Positions 24,748 through 35,728 of a stretch of 64,000 nucleotides of DNA are shown here, one piece after another (the first letter of the stretch is position 1; each line of letters starts with the position of its first letter). The notes under the pieces were generated by a model that was given only the letters and a program-made list of their open reading frames with translations, was not told the origin of the DNA and searched no databases. The position numbers and the translations under genes are program-made. The stretch spans positions 51,015,253 through 51,079,252 of the forward strand of contig CM051458.1 of NCBI GenBank assembly GCA_028274465.1, in the 5' to 3' direction. Source of the DNA: Plantago ovata. Its lineage: Eukaryota; Streptophyta; Magnoliopsida; Lamiales; Plantaginaceae.

Positions 24748-27528
24748 ATGGGATTCCAACACCAACAAGAAGAAGAAACTGATCATCTCATACACAAAAT
24801 GGAGCCCAAGGCACAGGTGTTGGAGATCGAAACGATAAGTGAAGATCATCGAAAGAGCGTTGGAGAGAAGGCATGGGAGGAGTCGAAGAAGATGTGGGAG
24901 ATTGCTGCACCTGCGATTTTGACGACGGTGGCACAGTTCTCGGTCGGATTCGTCACAGTTGCGTTTGTTGGGCATATTGGTGAGGTTGAGCTTGCTGCTG
25001 TTTCTGTTGTGCAGAACGTGCTTGAAGGATTCGTCTATGGTGTTATGGTACATTACTTAACTAGTTAACTTCCACATCTACTTTTTGTTGGGCTTGGGCA
25101 TACTTTTGTTGTACGTTTGGCTCCCTTTTCTTGGTTGAGGAGTTCGTTTTACGAAAATAATCACCGATTTTGAAAATCCAGAGATCTAACTCGTAATCTT
25201 TCAGTTACGGTGTCTCTTACGTACCACTTGGCTACAAACATTTTGATATAGAAGGATTTACCAATTATAATGTAGGAGTAGAATAGGTACATTTTCGGTT
25301 ATAAAAGATAAAAACAATCTAAAGTTTTTTATGAAATTTAGTAGGAGTAAAAAAATCATTTTGTTCCTTTTTTTCTCCTTTTCTGTCTAGTAGTGTAAAA
25401 GTCGTGCGTACAACAACTTCATTAGCCAGTGTAACTAATCACATATTCACATGACTTTCCTAAAAAAAATACAGGTAGGATCATTTCATCTAATCATGTT
25501 ATAAATACAGTATAATAGTATAATCATCTGTAGTATTGTAATTTATTTTTCTTAAACAGAATTATGTATATTTAATTTCGTCTAACTTCCTTCCTATTAC
25601 CTGTCATGACTTAGTCTCAACTTATATTTCATTGATATTCAAATATAGTTCATTATATAAATTGTAAGGCCAAATTAAATTTTTTATACTATAAGACATA
25701 ATATCATAAATGACCAGAATAGGTTGGTTCAAACTGTTTCAAGTGGACATTGATGCTTCTTTTTTTTTTTCTTTTAAATAACTATGTAGTAACCCCAACC
25801 GCTACCCTTAGGGCATTGCATTTTTTTATTTTTTGTGTCTGGAGAATATTGATAATAATTTCTTGTATTAGCTAGGAATGGGAAGCGCCCTGGAAACGCT
25901 ATGCGGGCAAGCAGTTGGTGCTGGACAATACGAAATGCTTGGCGTCTACACGCAAAGATCATGCATCATAACCCTCACCACTTCTCTGTTCTTGCTGCCT
26001 CTATACATCTTCACATCACCAATACTCAAGTTTCTCCAACAAAGCCACAACATCTCCGAGGTTGCTGGAAAATTTGCTCAATGGACCATCCCTCAGCTAT
26101 TCGCTTACGCGTTGAACTTTCCCGTACAGAAGTTTCTCCAAGCACAGAGTAGAATATGGGTCATGACCATACTCTCCTTACTTGCATTAGCCTTTCATTG
26201 CCTTCTGTGCTGGATTTTCGTGATAAAACTTGGGAAAGGTCTCCTCGGTGCTGCTATAGCCGAAAACATCACGTGGTGGCTCATGGTTGTAGCTCAAATC
26301 GTTTATGTGGTTTCTGGTTTCTTTCCTGAATCGTGGACTGGATTTTCTTGGCTGGCGTTCAGGTCGCTTTATAGCTTCGTGAAGCTGTCACTTGCATCGG
26401 CTATCATGCTATGGTAAGGTTCTTGGCACTTGCATGCAATTAGTGTATGAATTCACAACACAGTTCAGAAGAAATTGATATACTTATAAATTGTTACAGC
26501 TTGGAGCTATGGTACTATACATTGATTATACTTATGGTTGGCTGGTTGAAGAATCCTGAAATAGCTGTGGATGCGATATCAATTTGGTTAGTTCTTGTTT
26601 TCATATAGTTTGCGAAATTTTCACCAAGTGTGATATTATTATACTAACTTATGATATACTTTTGTGTCAAATGTTTGTAATGACAGCATGAATCTGGAAC
26701 TCTGGACATTGATGGTCATCCTGGGGTTCAATGCTGCAATCAGGTTAGAATTCTAGACAGTATCACAAAGATGTTGCGTAGTTTGTTCCAAATACGAAGA
26801 AACGCAAACTAACATCTTTTAACATTTTTCAGTGTTCGAGTTTCCAACGAACTTGGAGCTAATCGTCCTGAAGCTGCAAAGTTATCTGTACTCGTAACTG
26901 TGATTACGGCGACAGTTTTTGGAACTGTATTCGCAGTGGCAATTCTTGCAACCAAAAGTTATTTCCCGAGAATATTCTCTGATAAATTCGAGGTTATAAC
27001 AGAGGCGTCTGATTTGGCTTATTTATTGGCAGCTAGTATTTTCCTCGACAGCATTCAACCTGTACTTCACGGTAACTCCTATCACAAAACCAGGGAATTT
27101 TACTTACTCCATGTGCTTGTGCATTAAAGGAAGATTGTCTTGATTTACAGGGGTAGCGGTAGGAGCAGGCTGGCAATGGTCCGTTGCACTAGTGAATATC
27201 GGGTGCTATTACATCTTTGGCATTCCACTTGGAGCATTGCTCGGTTACAAATTTCATTTTGGCGTCAAAGGCATCTGGTTAGGAATGTTGGCTGGTTGTG
27301 TATTACAAACAGTTATATTGGTTATGAATGTGCTTCGAGCGAATTGGACTAAAGAGGTAAATCTGAATTCACTAAAATAGTGTGTGACAGTACAAGTTTT
27401 CATTCTTATAATCACTGCACAATATACATGCAAGTGATTCTTATTATGAACTTATGATACAGGCTAAGCTAGCTGAAGAGAGAATCCAAACATATTCTAC
27501 TGCTCCGGTGCCACAAATTGAGAATTGA
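24748..27528 (+). CDS. MATE-family efflux transporter (DETOXIFICATION type)
   Basis: Seven GT-AG exons, 24748-25047, 25872-26413, 26500-26586, 26687-26743, 26833-27071, 27151-27356 and 27463-27528, in agreeing phase, giving an open 498-residue protein, the usual length for plant MATE carriers. These move organic cations or secondary metabolites against H+ or Na+ across the plasma or vacuole membrane. The N-terminal cytosolic part is acidic ([14 protein letters not shown]) and is followed by about twelve hydrophobic segments. Family marks are [33 protein letters not shown], the strong [36 protein letters not shown] in the second half, and [20 protein letters not shown]. The ATG at 24748 is preferred because the in-frame upstream stretch has no ATG. 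The closest match from memory is the DTX27/29 group; the substrate cannot be read from sequence. Confidence 0.95.
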
Positions 27529-27920
27529 GAGAACCGAACAGTGACAGTAGACTAAAGAAAAAAGTCTGGAAGAGAATTAAATTTTGTACACTCAGGAAAA
27601 GTAAGAGATACTTGGATACATGTTAAAAAATAGAGTTGATGAGAGAAAAAGTGTAAAACAGTACAGATTTTGAAGTCCGGTGTAACAGATTGATGTGCAG
27701 TGAATACTACTAATTGATTATGATCGATGAGTACTCTTTGGTTACTCTTTGGTTAGTCTACCATGAAGCATACATTGAATGATGTCAAGAATAACACTAG
27801 CTATAGCTTTGAATAAAGAAGCTAAATCAGATACCTATATATGTTATGACCTCAAATGTATTATGAACATTATCGAAAAATAAAATTTACTTTGTGATCA
27901 TTGGAGGACCAGAATTTCTG

Positions 27921-29052
27921 GGGAAAATTGCAATTTTGGTCCCCTAACTCAACATCCCCGCGACTTTGGTCCCAAGTGAAATCAAAAAATGCAATAAACG
28001 TCCCTTTTGCAAATACGATCCCGTATTTCTACGGTTTTGCTGAGATGGATCCTTTGTGGCTGCTTTGGTGGCTTGTGAGGTGGAATTTGCATGTGAGGTG
28101 GAATGGAAAAGAAGAAAATGTTGGTAATATAAATAAAAACTAAAAGATAAATATTAATAAATTAAAAAAAAAAAACAGAGGAGAACCAAGTTCGTCCTCT
28201 GCTCGGCCATTGACGGAGCTTTGCCCCGCCTTGTACGGAGGCGGAGCAAATATCCGCCAAGCTCCGTCAATGGCGGAGCTTGTACTCCGCCTTGAAGCTC
28301 CAGATCGGAGCTTTAAAAGCTCCGATCTGGAGCTTGTCAATCTGTCCATGGAGACGGAGCAACAAAGCTCCGTCAATGGCGGAGCTTCAAGCTCCAGATC
28401 GGAGCTTCATAAGCTCCGATTTGGAGCTTCAAGGCTCCGCCAGTGGCAGAGCTTCAAGCTCCGCCTTGGACGGAGCATAAGCCTCCATTGACGGAGACAG
28501 AGCTTGGACGAAGCTTATGCTCCCAAAGCTGGAATGGGCACGGAGCTGCAAGCTCCGTCCAAGCTGGAGTGAGAGAAAACTACATTTCTTTAGCAATTTT
28601 GGTTCTCCAAAATTGGGCAACTTCATATAAACTGCAACCTAAAGAATCTGTCTTCATTCCCACTCGTGTGATTATTTAAACGACATTGCAATTTCATGAG
28701 TGAAAGCTGGAATGGGCACGATTTTCTTTCATCTTCAATGAATTTGAGTGAATTTGGGATGAGTGAAAATTTGGGAATTAGGGTTCTAATGAATTGGGGA
28801 TCGATTTGGGTGTAATATAACGATTTTCCACGCATACTAACGAACGGGACTAAAAAAGGACCAAAATCGCAATCGAATTCGTGCGAATCCAAATGAGCAG
28901 CCCGTCAGACGCTTTGGTGGCATGGGGGACCAAATTCGTAAATTTTTTAGTCCCTTAACTCGATTTAGGACGTTTTTTGCGAATTTCGAATCCACTTTGG
29001 GACCGTATTCGCGGAGGACGTCGAGTTAAGAGACCAAAATTGCAATTTTCCC
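27921..29052. mobile_element. Small non-autonomous MULE with an AGCTCC core, 3' of the MATE gene
   Basis: Perfect 9-bp duplication GAATTTCTG at 27912-27920 and 29053-29061. The terminal inverted repeats agree at nearly every base: GGGAAAATTGCAATTTTGGT opens both ends, then CCCCTAACTC against CTCTTAACTC. Length 1132 bp, no transposase. Sharp ends and an intact duplication suggest a fairly recent insertion. The short frames inside derive from the core repeat. Confidence 0.92.
28204..28560. repeat. AGCTCC palindrome core of the small MULE
   Basis: A GC-rich island with many AGCTCC/GGAGCT words. At 28295-28314 and 28316-28335 stands a perfect palindrome with 20-bp arms around one base (AAGCTCCAGATCGGAGCTTT). 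The 17-mer AGCTCCAGATCGGAGCT also occurs in the core of the other small MULE at 15292-15308, though the two elements differ in their arms. Confidence 0.9.
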
Positions 29053-29061
29053 GAATTTCTG

Positions 29062-29924
29062 TAGCAGAGAAAGTTGAACGCGCTCTAATCTTGCAATAGG
29101 ATATATCTATTGATCTCAGATTCCACATGAATCAATGTGCATTAGCGAATATTTGAGGAATAGTCCACTAATTGGGAAGATTCTCCAGCAGCCTCTGGGA
29201 CTCTGGTTTTGTTGGAGAAACTTAAGTATTGCTGTATTGGTGATGTGAAGATGTATAGATGTGGTAAGAACACAGAGAAGTGATGAGGCTTATATAAGGT
29301 GATTAATTAAGGTCATGTAATAAATGCCATATATATAGGTGTACGTGTTAGTAAGAATCACCAAGAAAAAAAAATTGAAGAAAAAAAAAAAAAAAACATG
29401 AACCAACTACTAATGAAGTTGCATTGCATCTATCTTATATCGCATGGGAAACTAATTCAGTAATTCTTACATTTCCACTAGATGAAATGAACAGTCTGAA
29501 TTAGTACTTTTTTTTTAAATCCTTCAAGTTATTTTCCCGCGGGAAGATGATCTGTTTCACCTTCATCATTAGACCTATATATCTATATGCACAACTACTG
29601 GGGTTGGGGGTTGGTCGGCCTCGTACCTGATGGCTAAGTCGCCCTAGGCCCTTAGCGGCGAGCACTCTGTTATACGACGCCAGGGCATAGCATGCGACAT
29701 CACGAGGATCCAAAGGCATCTTCCCCTTTCTGGTCTGGTCAGGTAACTTGGAATCGCCAGCATGCAAGCCCCTCCTACTTACCTATTCTATGAACAAGCC
29801 TTGGGCAGGCGTTCGATCGGCGGCGGTCCTATGTCTTCAGCAACGAGAGCATGACCGGCCGCAGATGAATCGAGCGCAATGACGAATGGGCGAGAGTCAG
29901 ATGATCCATCAGACTTTTCACTTA
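29062..29924 (-). other. Spacer with a possible gene fragment on the minus strand
   Basis: From 29062 to about 29500 nothing is recognised. On the minus strand 29910-29780 reads SSDSRPFVIALDSSAAGHAL without a break, followed by a GTAAG donor-like site, and 29767-29501 is open for 88 codons (LDPRDVACYALASYNRVLAA). Codon composition looks gene-like. I do not recognise the protein; a distant likeness to cystatin-type repeats is too weak to name. The stretch ends where the CACTA element begins, so a gene may have been cut there. Confidence 0.3.
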
Positions 29925-31564
29925 CACTACAAGAAATCAAGGAAACTGCAACGGATTATAGCGTTGGATTGGATCAGTGAAATTTAGCGACGGACAGGTC
30001 GTTTTAGCGACATTTAGATACGAACTGCGCTTTAAGCTCAGTTCGTCCCTTAGTTGTCCCAATCCGACATCTATTAGCTACGGATACATACAGACGAGGA
30101 TCAACTTCTTTTTCCCCATTTCTTCAGTGTAATTTATTTTCTTCACTCCCGAAACTCCCCCAAAAAATTCCAACATTCGAAGCTCGTTGAGCAAGGAACA
30201 CGGGTGGCCATTCAGTTTTACCCCCCTTTGGCCATTTATTTTGGAATTGAAGAGTATTATCTAAAACCCTAACTTTCTTAAATTTTGAGAACTTGGTAAT
30301 TATTTTTGATTATTCGTATGTTTATTTTTAGTTTCTACTAGATTGTTGTACACATATGAAGTATTGGATTAAGTTTGAACCTGGTAATTTGATAGATATG
30401 TGGTAAAATTGAATTGTAAGTATATGATGTTTGGATGCATGGTGTTTAATTTGATATTTTTTTACATGTACTAGAATTAGGAAGATTTGGTTGATCGTTT
30501 GGAGACCTATTTGAAAAAAAAAAAAAAAAATAAAATTGCATGTGATTTGTGACGTTAAAATTAATAGCTCGTTTTTAAATATATAGGTAAGTCATCCAAT
30601 AAATCCCGATCATTCATGGATGTATAATTGCTTTGTCGATGGCCACATTCATGCTAGTTTTGCAGAAGGCGTAGAAGCCTTAATTGCATTTGCATTGACA
30701 CATCCACTTGTGTGAGCAATGGGATAATAAAGTGCCCTTGTAGTGTAAAAAAATGTAGGAACAAGAATTGTTTGCCTCCTACAATGGTAGTGGAACACTT
30801 GGCACATTATGATGGTCCGTGCCTCAGTATGAGGTATGGAGTTGTCATGGTGAGTAGATAACACCATCATTCATGCAATATGATCAAACTAGGAGACGGC
30901 GAAGAAAGTAGGGCAATGAGAGAAATGTCGTAGTACTCAAAATACGCTTGAATCTGATGATTATCACGATGATCGGTTCCCTAAGATGGTACATAATAAT
31001 CTAGCGAGCCCATATTTTATGGACACTAGTGTCATTGAAACCGAGAGTGAGAATGATCGAGGAGCCACCAAATCCCGATCGATAAGGTGTTCTTTGACTT
31101 GTTGGAAGCGACGAAGAAACCGATTTGGCTAGGGTGCACAAGGCACACCGAGTGTCTTTGTTGGCTCTGTTTTATTATGTCTTGTAAGGTCGATGGTGGC
31201 CAATATGAAGAAAGCTTTAGTAGTTGGGTGTAGGTGTTATTAATTAAAGTGTTGCCCTCAACCCAACGTAACATTGTGCCAACCATCTATCACCAAGCCC
31301 AAAAGAAGATGAAAGGGATGGGGCTACCTACGGAGAAGATAAACTATTGTCTGGATATGTGCATGATCTATTGGAGTGGGGGATGTAGATCTTTCGACTC
31401 AAGGAGGTTGGGAGCCATGTAGGTGATCGACTTACCAACGAAACAGGTTCAGCCCCAAGGCAATAGTTCGTGCCAAGATGAGCTATGTCAATCCCAGCTA
31501 CTCTCGGGTCGTCCCCTACGACGAAGAAGAAGTCTTTTAATTCTCCGAGGGGGGTTGTCATTGT
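29925..31564 (+). mobile_element. CACTA (En/Spm-like) DNA transposon remnant
   Basis: Begins with the classical terminus CACTACAAGAAATC. Subterminal words such as TTTAGCGAC and GACGGACAGGTCG follow. Further in, pieces of a TNP2-type transposase are readable: GVEALIAFALTHP with KNVGTRIVCLL-like zinc-motif remains (transposase-associated domain, about 30610-30860), VFFDLLEATKKPIWLGC (about 31090-31130), and IVPTIYHQAQKKMKGMGLPT (31274-31333). Several frame changes and stops separate them, so it is long dead. The right end is lost or lies beyond the LTR element that entered at 31570; some sequence after 40232 may belong to it. Confidence 0.75.
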
Positions 31565-32040
31565 TGTCATGATGAACATGTATTTTACACTTTCATTCGA
31601 GTCTTTTTCCCCAATTTAGCTATCCTCTAGGTTAATTTAGCTTATATTTTAGTGCATTTTATTAGAATAGTGTCACGTTTCCCTTTTTTTCTTTGCATTT
31701 TCCAGGAATTAGGTGAAAAACGTACTTTTGGTGGGCAAATATGGTGAAGAGAATGAAGTTTTGGTGCTTCTTGGTCATCCGTGGTGTATCTAGAAGTTTC
31801 CAGACGAGTTTTGAGGCCTAGGGGACGCGTTTCAAGGCTTAAAGGTCACTAGAAGGCAAAATCGAGTCCAAAAAGGAAACCAAAACCAAAATCTCGCTGG
31901 CCACCGACACTGCAGGTCCCGAGCGGTTCGCCCGGGAGGTTTCGACAAGTATATATAGTTTCGCCTATTTTAGTCGTTTTTCATACCTTTTCACCTTATT
32001 TTGAGAGACAAATTCTCCAGAGCTTGTTCTGGGAATTATT

Positions 32041-34136
32041 TGATAGTGTATATGTCCTAGAGACAGTCCTTACTAAGGGCATGGTGCCCTTATAGAGGGC
32101 ATATATGTACTATTACACAGGTCAACGTAATATAATATATGTTTGTTGCATTTTACTATTGAGTATCGCTTTCATATTTATATTACACCAGGCTGCAGCA
32201 TGTCATATCTTTATTACTGTCTGTATTGATATTAAACATGTCCCCTCGGATAGATGACCGATCACATAAATAGTTGGAGCTATGTGAGTTATCATCTATC
32301 CCAAACTCTCCCTAGTCGAGGTTCATCTCGGATGTGGGGGTCTGAATGAACCAGACAAGACTAGTATGCGTGGAGGTTATACTTGTTGGAGCAAGTGTGA
32401 GCCGATCCCACGGCCACGGAACGGATTGTTGGACAATCGAGAAACGTTCCCATAACTGCGCATAGTTGTTCGAAGAAGCTTTATCGAACAATGGAAGTAC
32501 CCACCGGACACTCCCATCGATGTATACTCTACACCGAAGTGTCTATGGGAACCGGTGAGTGGTCGAAAGAGTGATGCCATTCGTCCTTTGTACTTGCAGG
32601 ACTTTATCATCACATTTGTTGCCCCATATCTTTGGTGGACCCGTCGATGTCAGCTCTGAATAAGCAGCTGACCTAAGACACGATCCAGGATTATGGCTAA
32701 ATACAAATGGGGGTGATAAGTGATTCTGTGAAGGATTCATCTCTCAAGTGTAGCACAGGAGAGCACTGCTCATAGTCTGCATAGTTGTGTTGGTAAAGTC
32801 ACTGGCCAGTGCAAATGATATATTATGATGGTCATAAGTATATCTTAACCAAGCAACTCCCTGAGACGCCCGTGGATGTATTATTGGGATAGACACTTCA
32901 TCGATCCTAGATACATTCGAGCAAGTCAGATGAAGGGACGTTACCATCGCCGCGTTGAGCGCGACAGGCTTCGCAACGAAAGGGTTAGCTTTGAGAAACC
33001 TCTTAAACGTCCTCACGTATTAATATTGCAAATGAAACCGTCTAGGAATTCCATGTTGCCTAGTCTAGGACTTGCTTAATATGGTGAGGCCCTATGGGTC
33101 ACACTATGTGGTGATTCAGTCTATCAGAATATCCTTGAAGATGGAATCGCAATTAATTTGGAATTAATTGTGATTGATGAATTATAATTGATTTGGAATT
33201 AATTATAATATTTCGTGGCACAATTAATGATTTGGAATTATTAATTGAATTGGCTAATTAATTGTATTTTATGTAAATACAATTAAAGATTATATTTTGG
33301 AAATATAATGGAGGTTTGATTGAAAAGGATATGTTAATTTAGAATTAACATATGCACTTGGGCAAAATCTACTTGGAGTTTGAATTGCCTTAGAAATATA
33401 AGTGAGTCCCAAAATTGGGACCCACCTCCCGTAGGACAAGGCGCGCGCGCGCTGATGGATAAGGGGAAGGAGTTCGACTCCTTCCTCTATTAGAAGTCCA
33501 AGGGATAAGTTAGATTTTCCTGATTGAGTTTTAATTTGATTGGGAATGAATATGGACTTGATATTGGTTTCCTTGTGCGATAAGAATTAGATTCTTATTC
33601 CTTTACGAAGTCTAATTGCTTATGCTTTAGGCTTCTATAGACTACTATATATAGTGGACTATTAGAGAGCTTTATACACAGTTTTGAACATAGTTTCAGA
33701 CATAGACTTTCACAGTTATTCTACCCAGTTTTCTTAGAGAAAATAAAAGCTCTCCCCTCCTCCCTTAGCCACCCGCGCGCGCCACCTCTCCGGAGGAATC
33801 GCCGCCCTGTCTTCTTGGTCACACAAAGAATATCCTAGCATTCTTCCGATAGGCTGTTCATCCGTGGATACCAAGGTTGAGGTTCTAGGAGCTGGAAACT
33901 AACTCTTATTGTCTTGCAGATATAAGGAGCATTGTAGATATCTTCGACTTCGACGAAGGAGAAGATACACCGGAATATTACGAAGACTTGGAAGTTGCTT
34001 TGGAAGTAAGGTTAGTCTTCTAATTGACGTGTTTATATATATACGACATATGCATAATCAATTAACCTGTATGTTAAGAAAATTTTTGAAATTCCGCTGC
34101 GTACCCTAGGGGTAACTCTGATCGTATTTTCTTACA
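32041..34136 (+). repeat. Left LTR of the copia remnant (2.1 kb)
   Basis: TG...CA-bounded. Joined on the left to the Ty3-type LTR at GGGAATTATT and on the right to the primer site. Contains CG-alternating tracts near 33440 and 33774. Confidence 0.75.
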
Positions 34137-34313
34137 GTGGTATCAGAGCCAGGTTAATTGATTACGTATATACGTATATATATTGTATGATTTTGTAGAT
34201 ATGTGGATGCAATTGATTCTATTATAAATTCGATTTTCAAAAGTTTTGTTTTTTATATAAATTTAGAATTTATATTTTTTCAAAAAAATAAATAAATTAA
34301 ATATATATATTTT

Positions 34314-34499
34314 CGGACCGGGCCGCCTGCGCGACGCCGGCTGCAGCAGGCGCCGTGCCCGCGGCACGGGCGCTAGGCGCCCGTGTGCCGCGGGCAGCCT
34401 GCGGACGCAGGCGCCCGGCGCCTAGGGCGCCTGCACCCGAGGCACCGGTGCCCGCGTGCCGCGGGCGCCGGTCGCCGGACCGCGGCGCCGGTACCCGCG
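34314..34499. repeat. GC-rich palindromic island in the copia leader
   Basis: About 185 bases made almost wholly of G and C in a leader that is otherwise very AT-rich. Nested palindromes include GCCGTGCCCGCGGCACGGGC, then GGCGCCCGTGTGCCGCGGGC. Both sides carry the same AT phrase (ATATATATTTTCGG before, ATATATTTTCGGG after), as if the island sits between direct repeats. Confidence 0.9.
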
Positions 34500-34985
34500 T
34501 TTAAAAAAAAAAAAAAAATTATATATATTTTCGGGTTGGACCCAAAATCGAATTTTTGAATGTTTTGAGGATTGAATTTTATATTTGGAATATAAATATG
34601 ATTTAATTGTAATTGTTTTAAACTATAGGGGTTAAATTTAATTAGTATAAAGTTAAAGGGATTATTTGTAATTTATTAATTTATTATTTATTGCAAATTA
34701 GTCCTTCTACTTTTGAATTTTAGATTTAACACCTCTAAGGTTTTTAAAATTACAATTAAGTCCTTCGGATTTTCGAAAATTGCTACTTGGTCAATAGAAT
34801 TTTCGATTATTCAATCTAGTCCAAATTTTCAATTATTTCATAGAGATTATAAGTATGGGATTATAATTTTCATAATGAAATTATGAAGTCTTTTGTCATC
34901 CACATAGGCTACTACTTGTTTCATATGCTCTATATGCTATTGTTTGACAATGCATGTTTAAATACCATGTTTTTACATTCCGTTC

Positions 34986-35165
34986 GACCGCTATGCATGC
35001 GAGGGTAGGCGGCACCCTCTTATATGTCGGACCGAATATTTATGTATGGGTAGGCGGCACCCATTATGTGCTTGACCGCGTTTAGAACTAGAATGGATAG
35101 GCGGCATCCATTACATGTAGACCGTTCATGCATGATGGGTAGGCGGCGCCCTTATTTGTTTGTAG
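34986..35165 (+). repeat. Four tandem hairpin units with an AGGCGGC loop, copia leader
   Basis: Four units of 44-46 bp, each opening GACCG (34986, 35030, 35074, 35120). Each holds one hairpin whose 7-nt loop is always AGGCGGC. Stems: GAGGGT/ACCCTC (35001-35019), ATGGGT/ACCCAT (35046-35064), AATGGAT/ATCCATT (35092-35112), GGGT/GCCC with one wobble pair (35137-35151). Loop constant, stems varying on both sides together. They lie between primer site and gag. Confidence 0.9.
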
Positions 35166-35728
35166 ATGACTGATAACAACCCTCAAGCTACAAGCCCCAA
35201 CCAATATAAGTACATAAATATATATATATATGTATGTATTTCTGAGATGCTTTCCATAGGGTGCTTTAATTCTGAACTTTCATTGCGTTTTTCTTGTATT
35301 GGCGATCTCGTCTTACAGAGTCGCAGTAATCGTCGGATTAGAGTAAGCCTATGGTTATGACTTACTGCATATTGTATCTAGCGACCTCGATAGGTACAAT
35401 ATGTAGGGCATCGTGTTAAATTAGATTTAACAACCAAGAGTTGCGTGACGCAATTGGATAGTATTACTAGTCCTACCGGTCATATTATGCTATGCAACCA
35501 GCCCCCGTTGGAGTATGGCATAATATGGATTTGGATCTTGACCACTACGGTAACTTGTTGGACATTACCCGTATGTTTGTTTTGGGGGCAAGCATATGTG
35601 AATATAGTGGGAGCTAAACAGCTAAAGGACCTTGTTGTTTAGTTATGTTGACTGTGTATTTAGAAATGATATTTCAATAGTTGATTTATTGTTTTCGTTC
35701 TATATTATTTCTCCTTAGGATATTAGAT

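Noticed and set aside
29501-29767. Cystatin-like protease inhibitor
   Set aside because: Likeness is limited to a short YALASYN phrase; no QxVxG motif is visible, so no name is given.
34986-35165. CRISPR-like array of regular repeats
   Set aside because: Plant nuclear DNA inside a copia leader; only four units, the repeats hold variable stems, and no cas genes exist.
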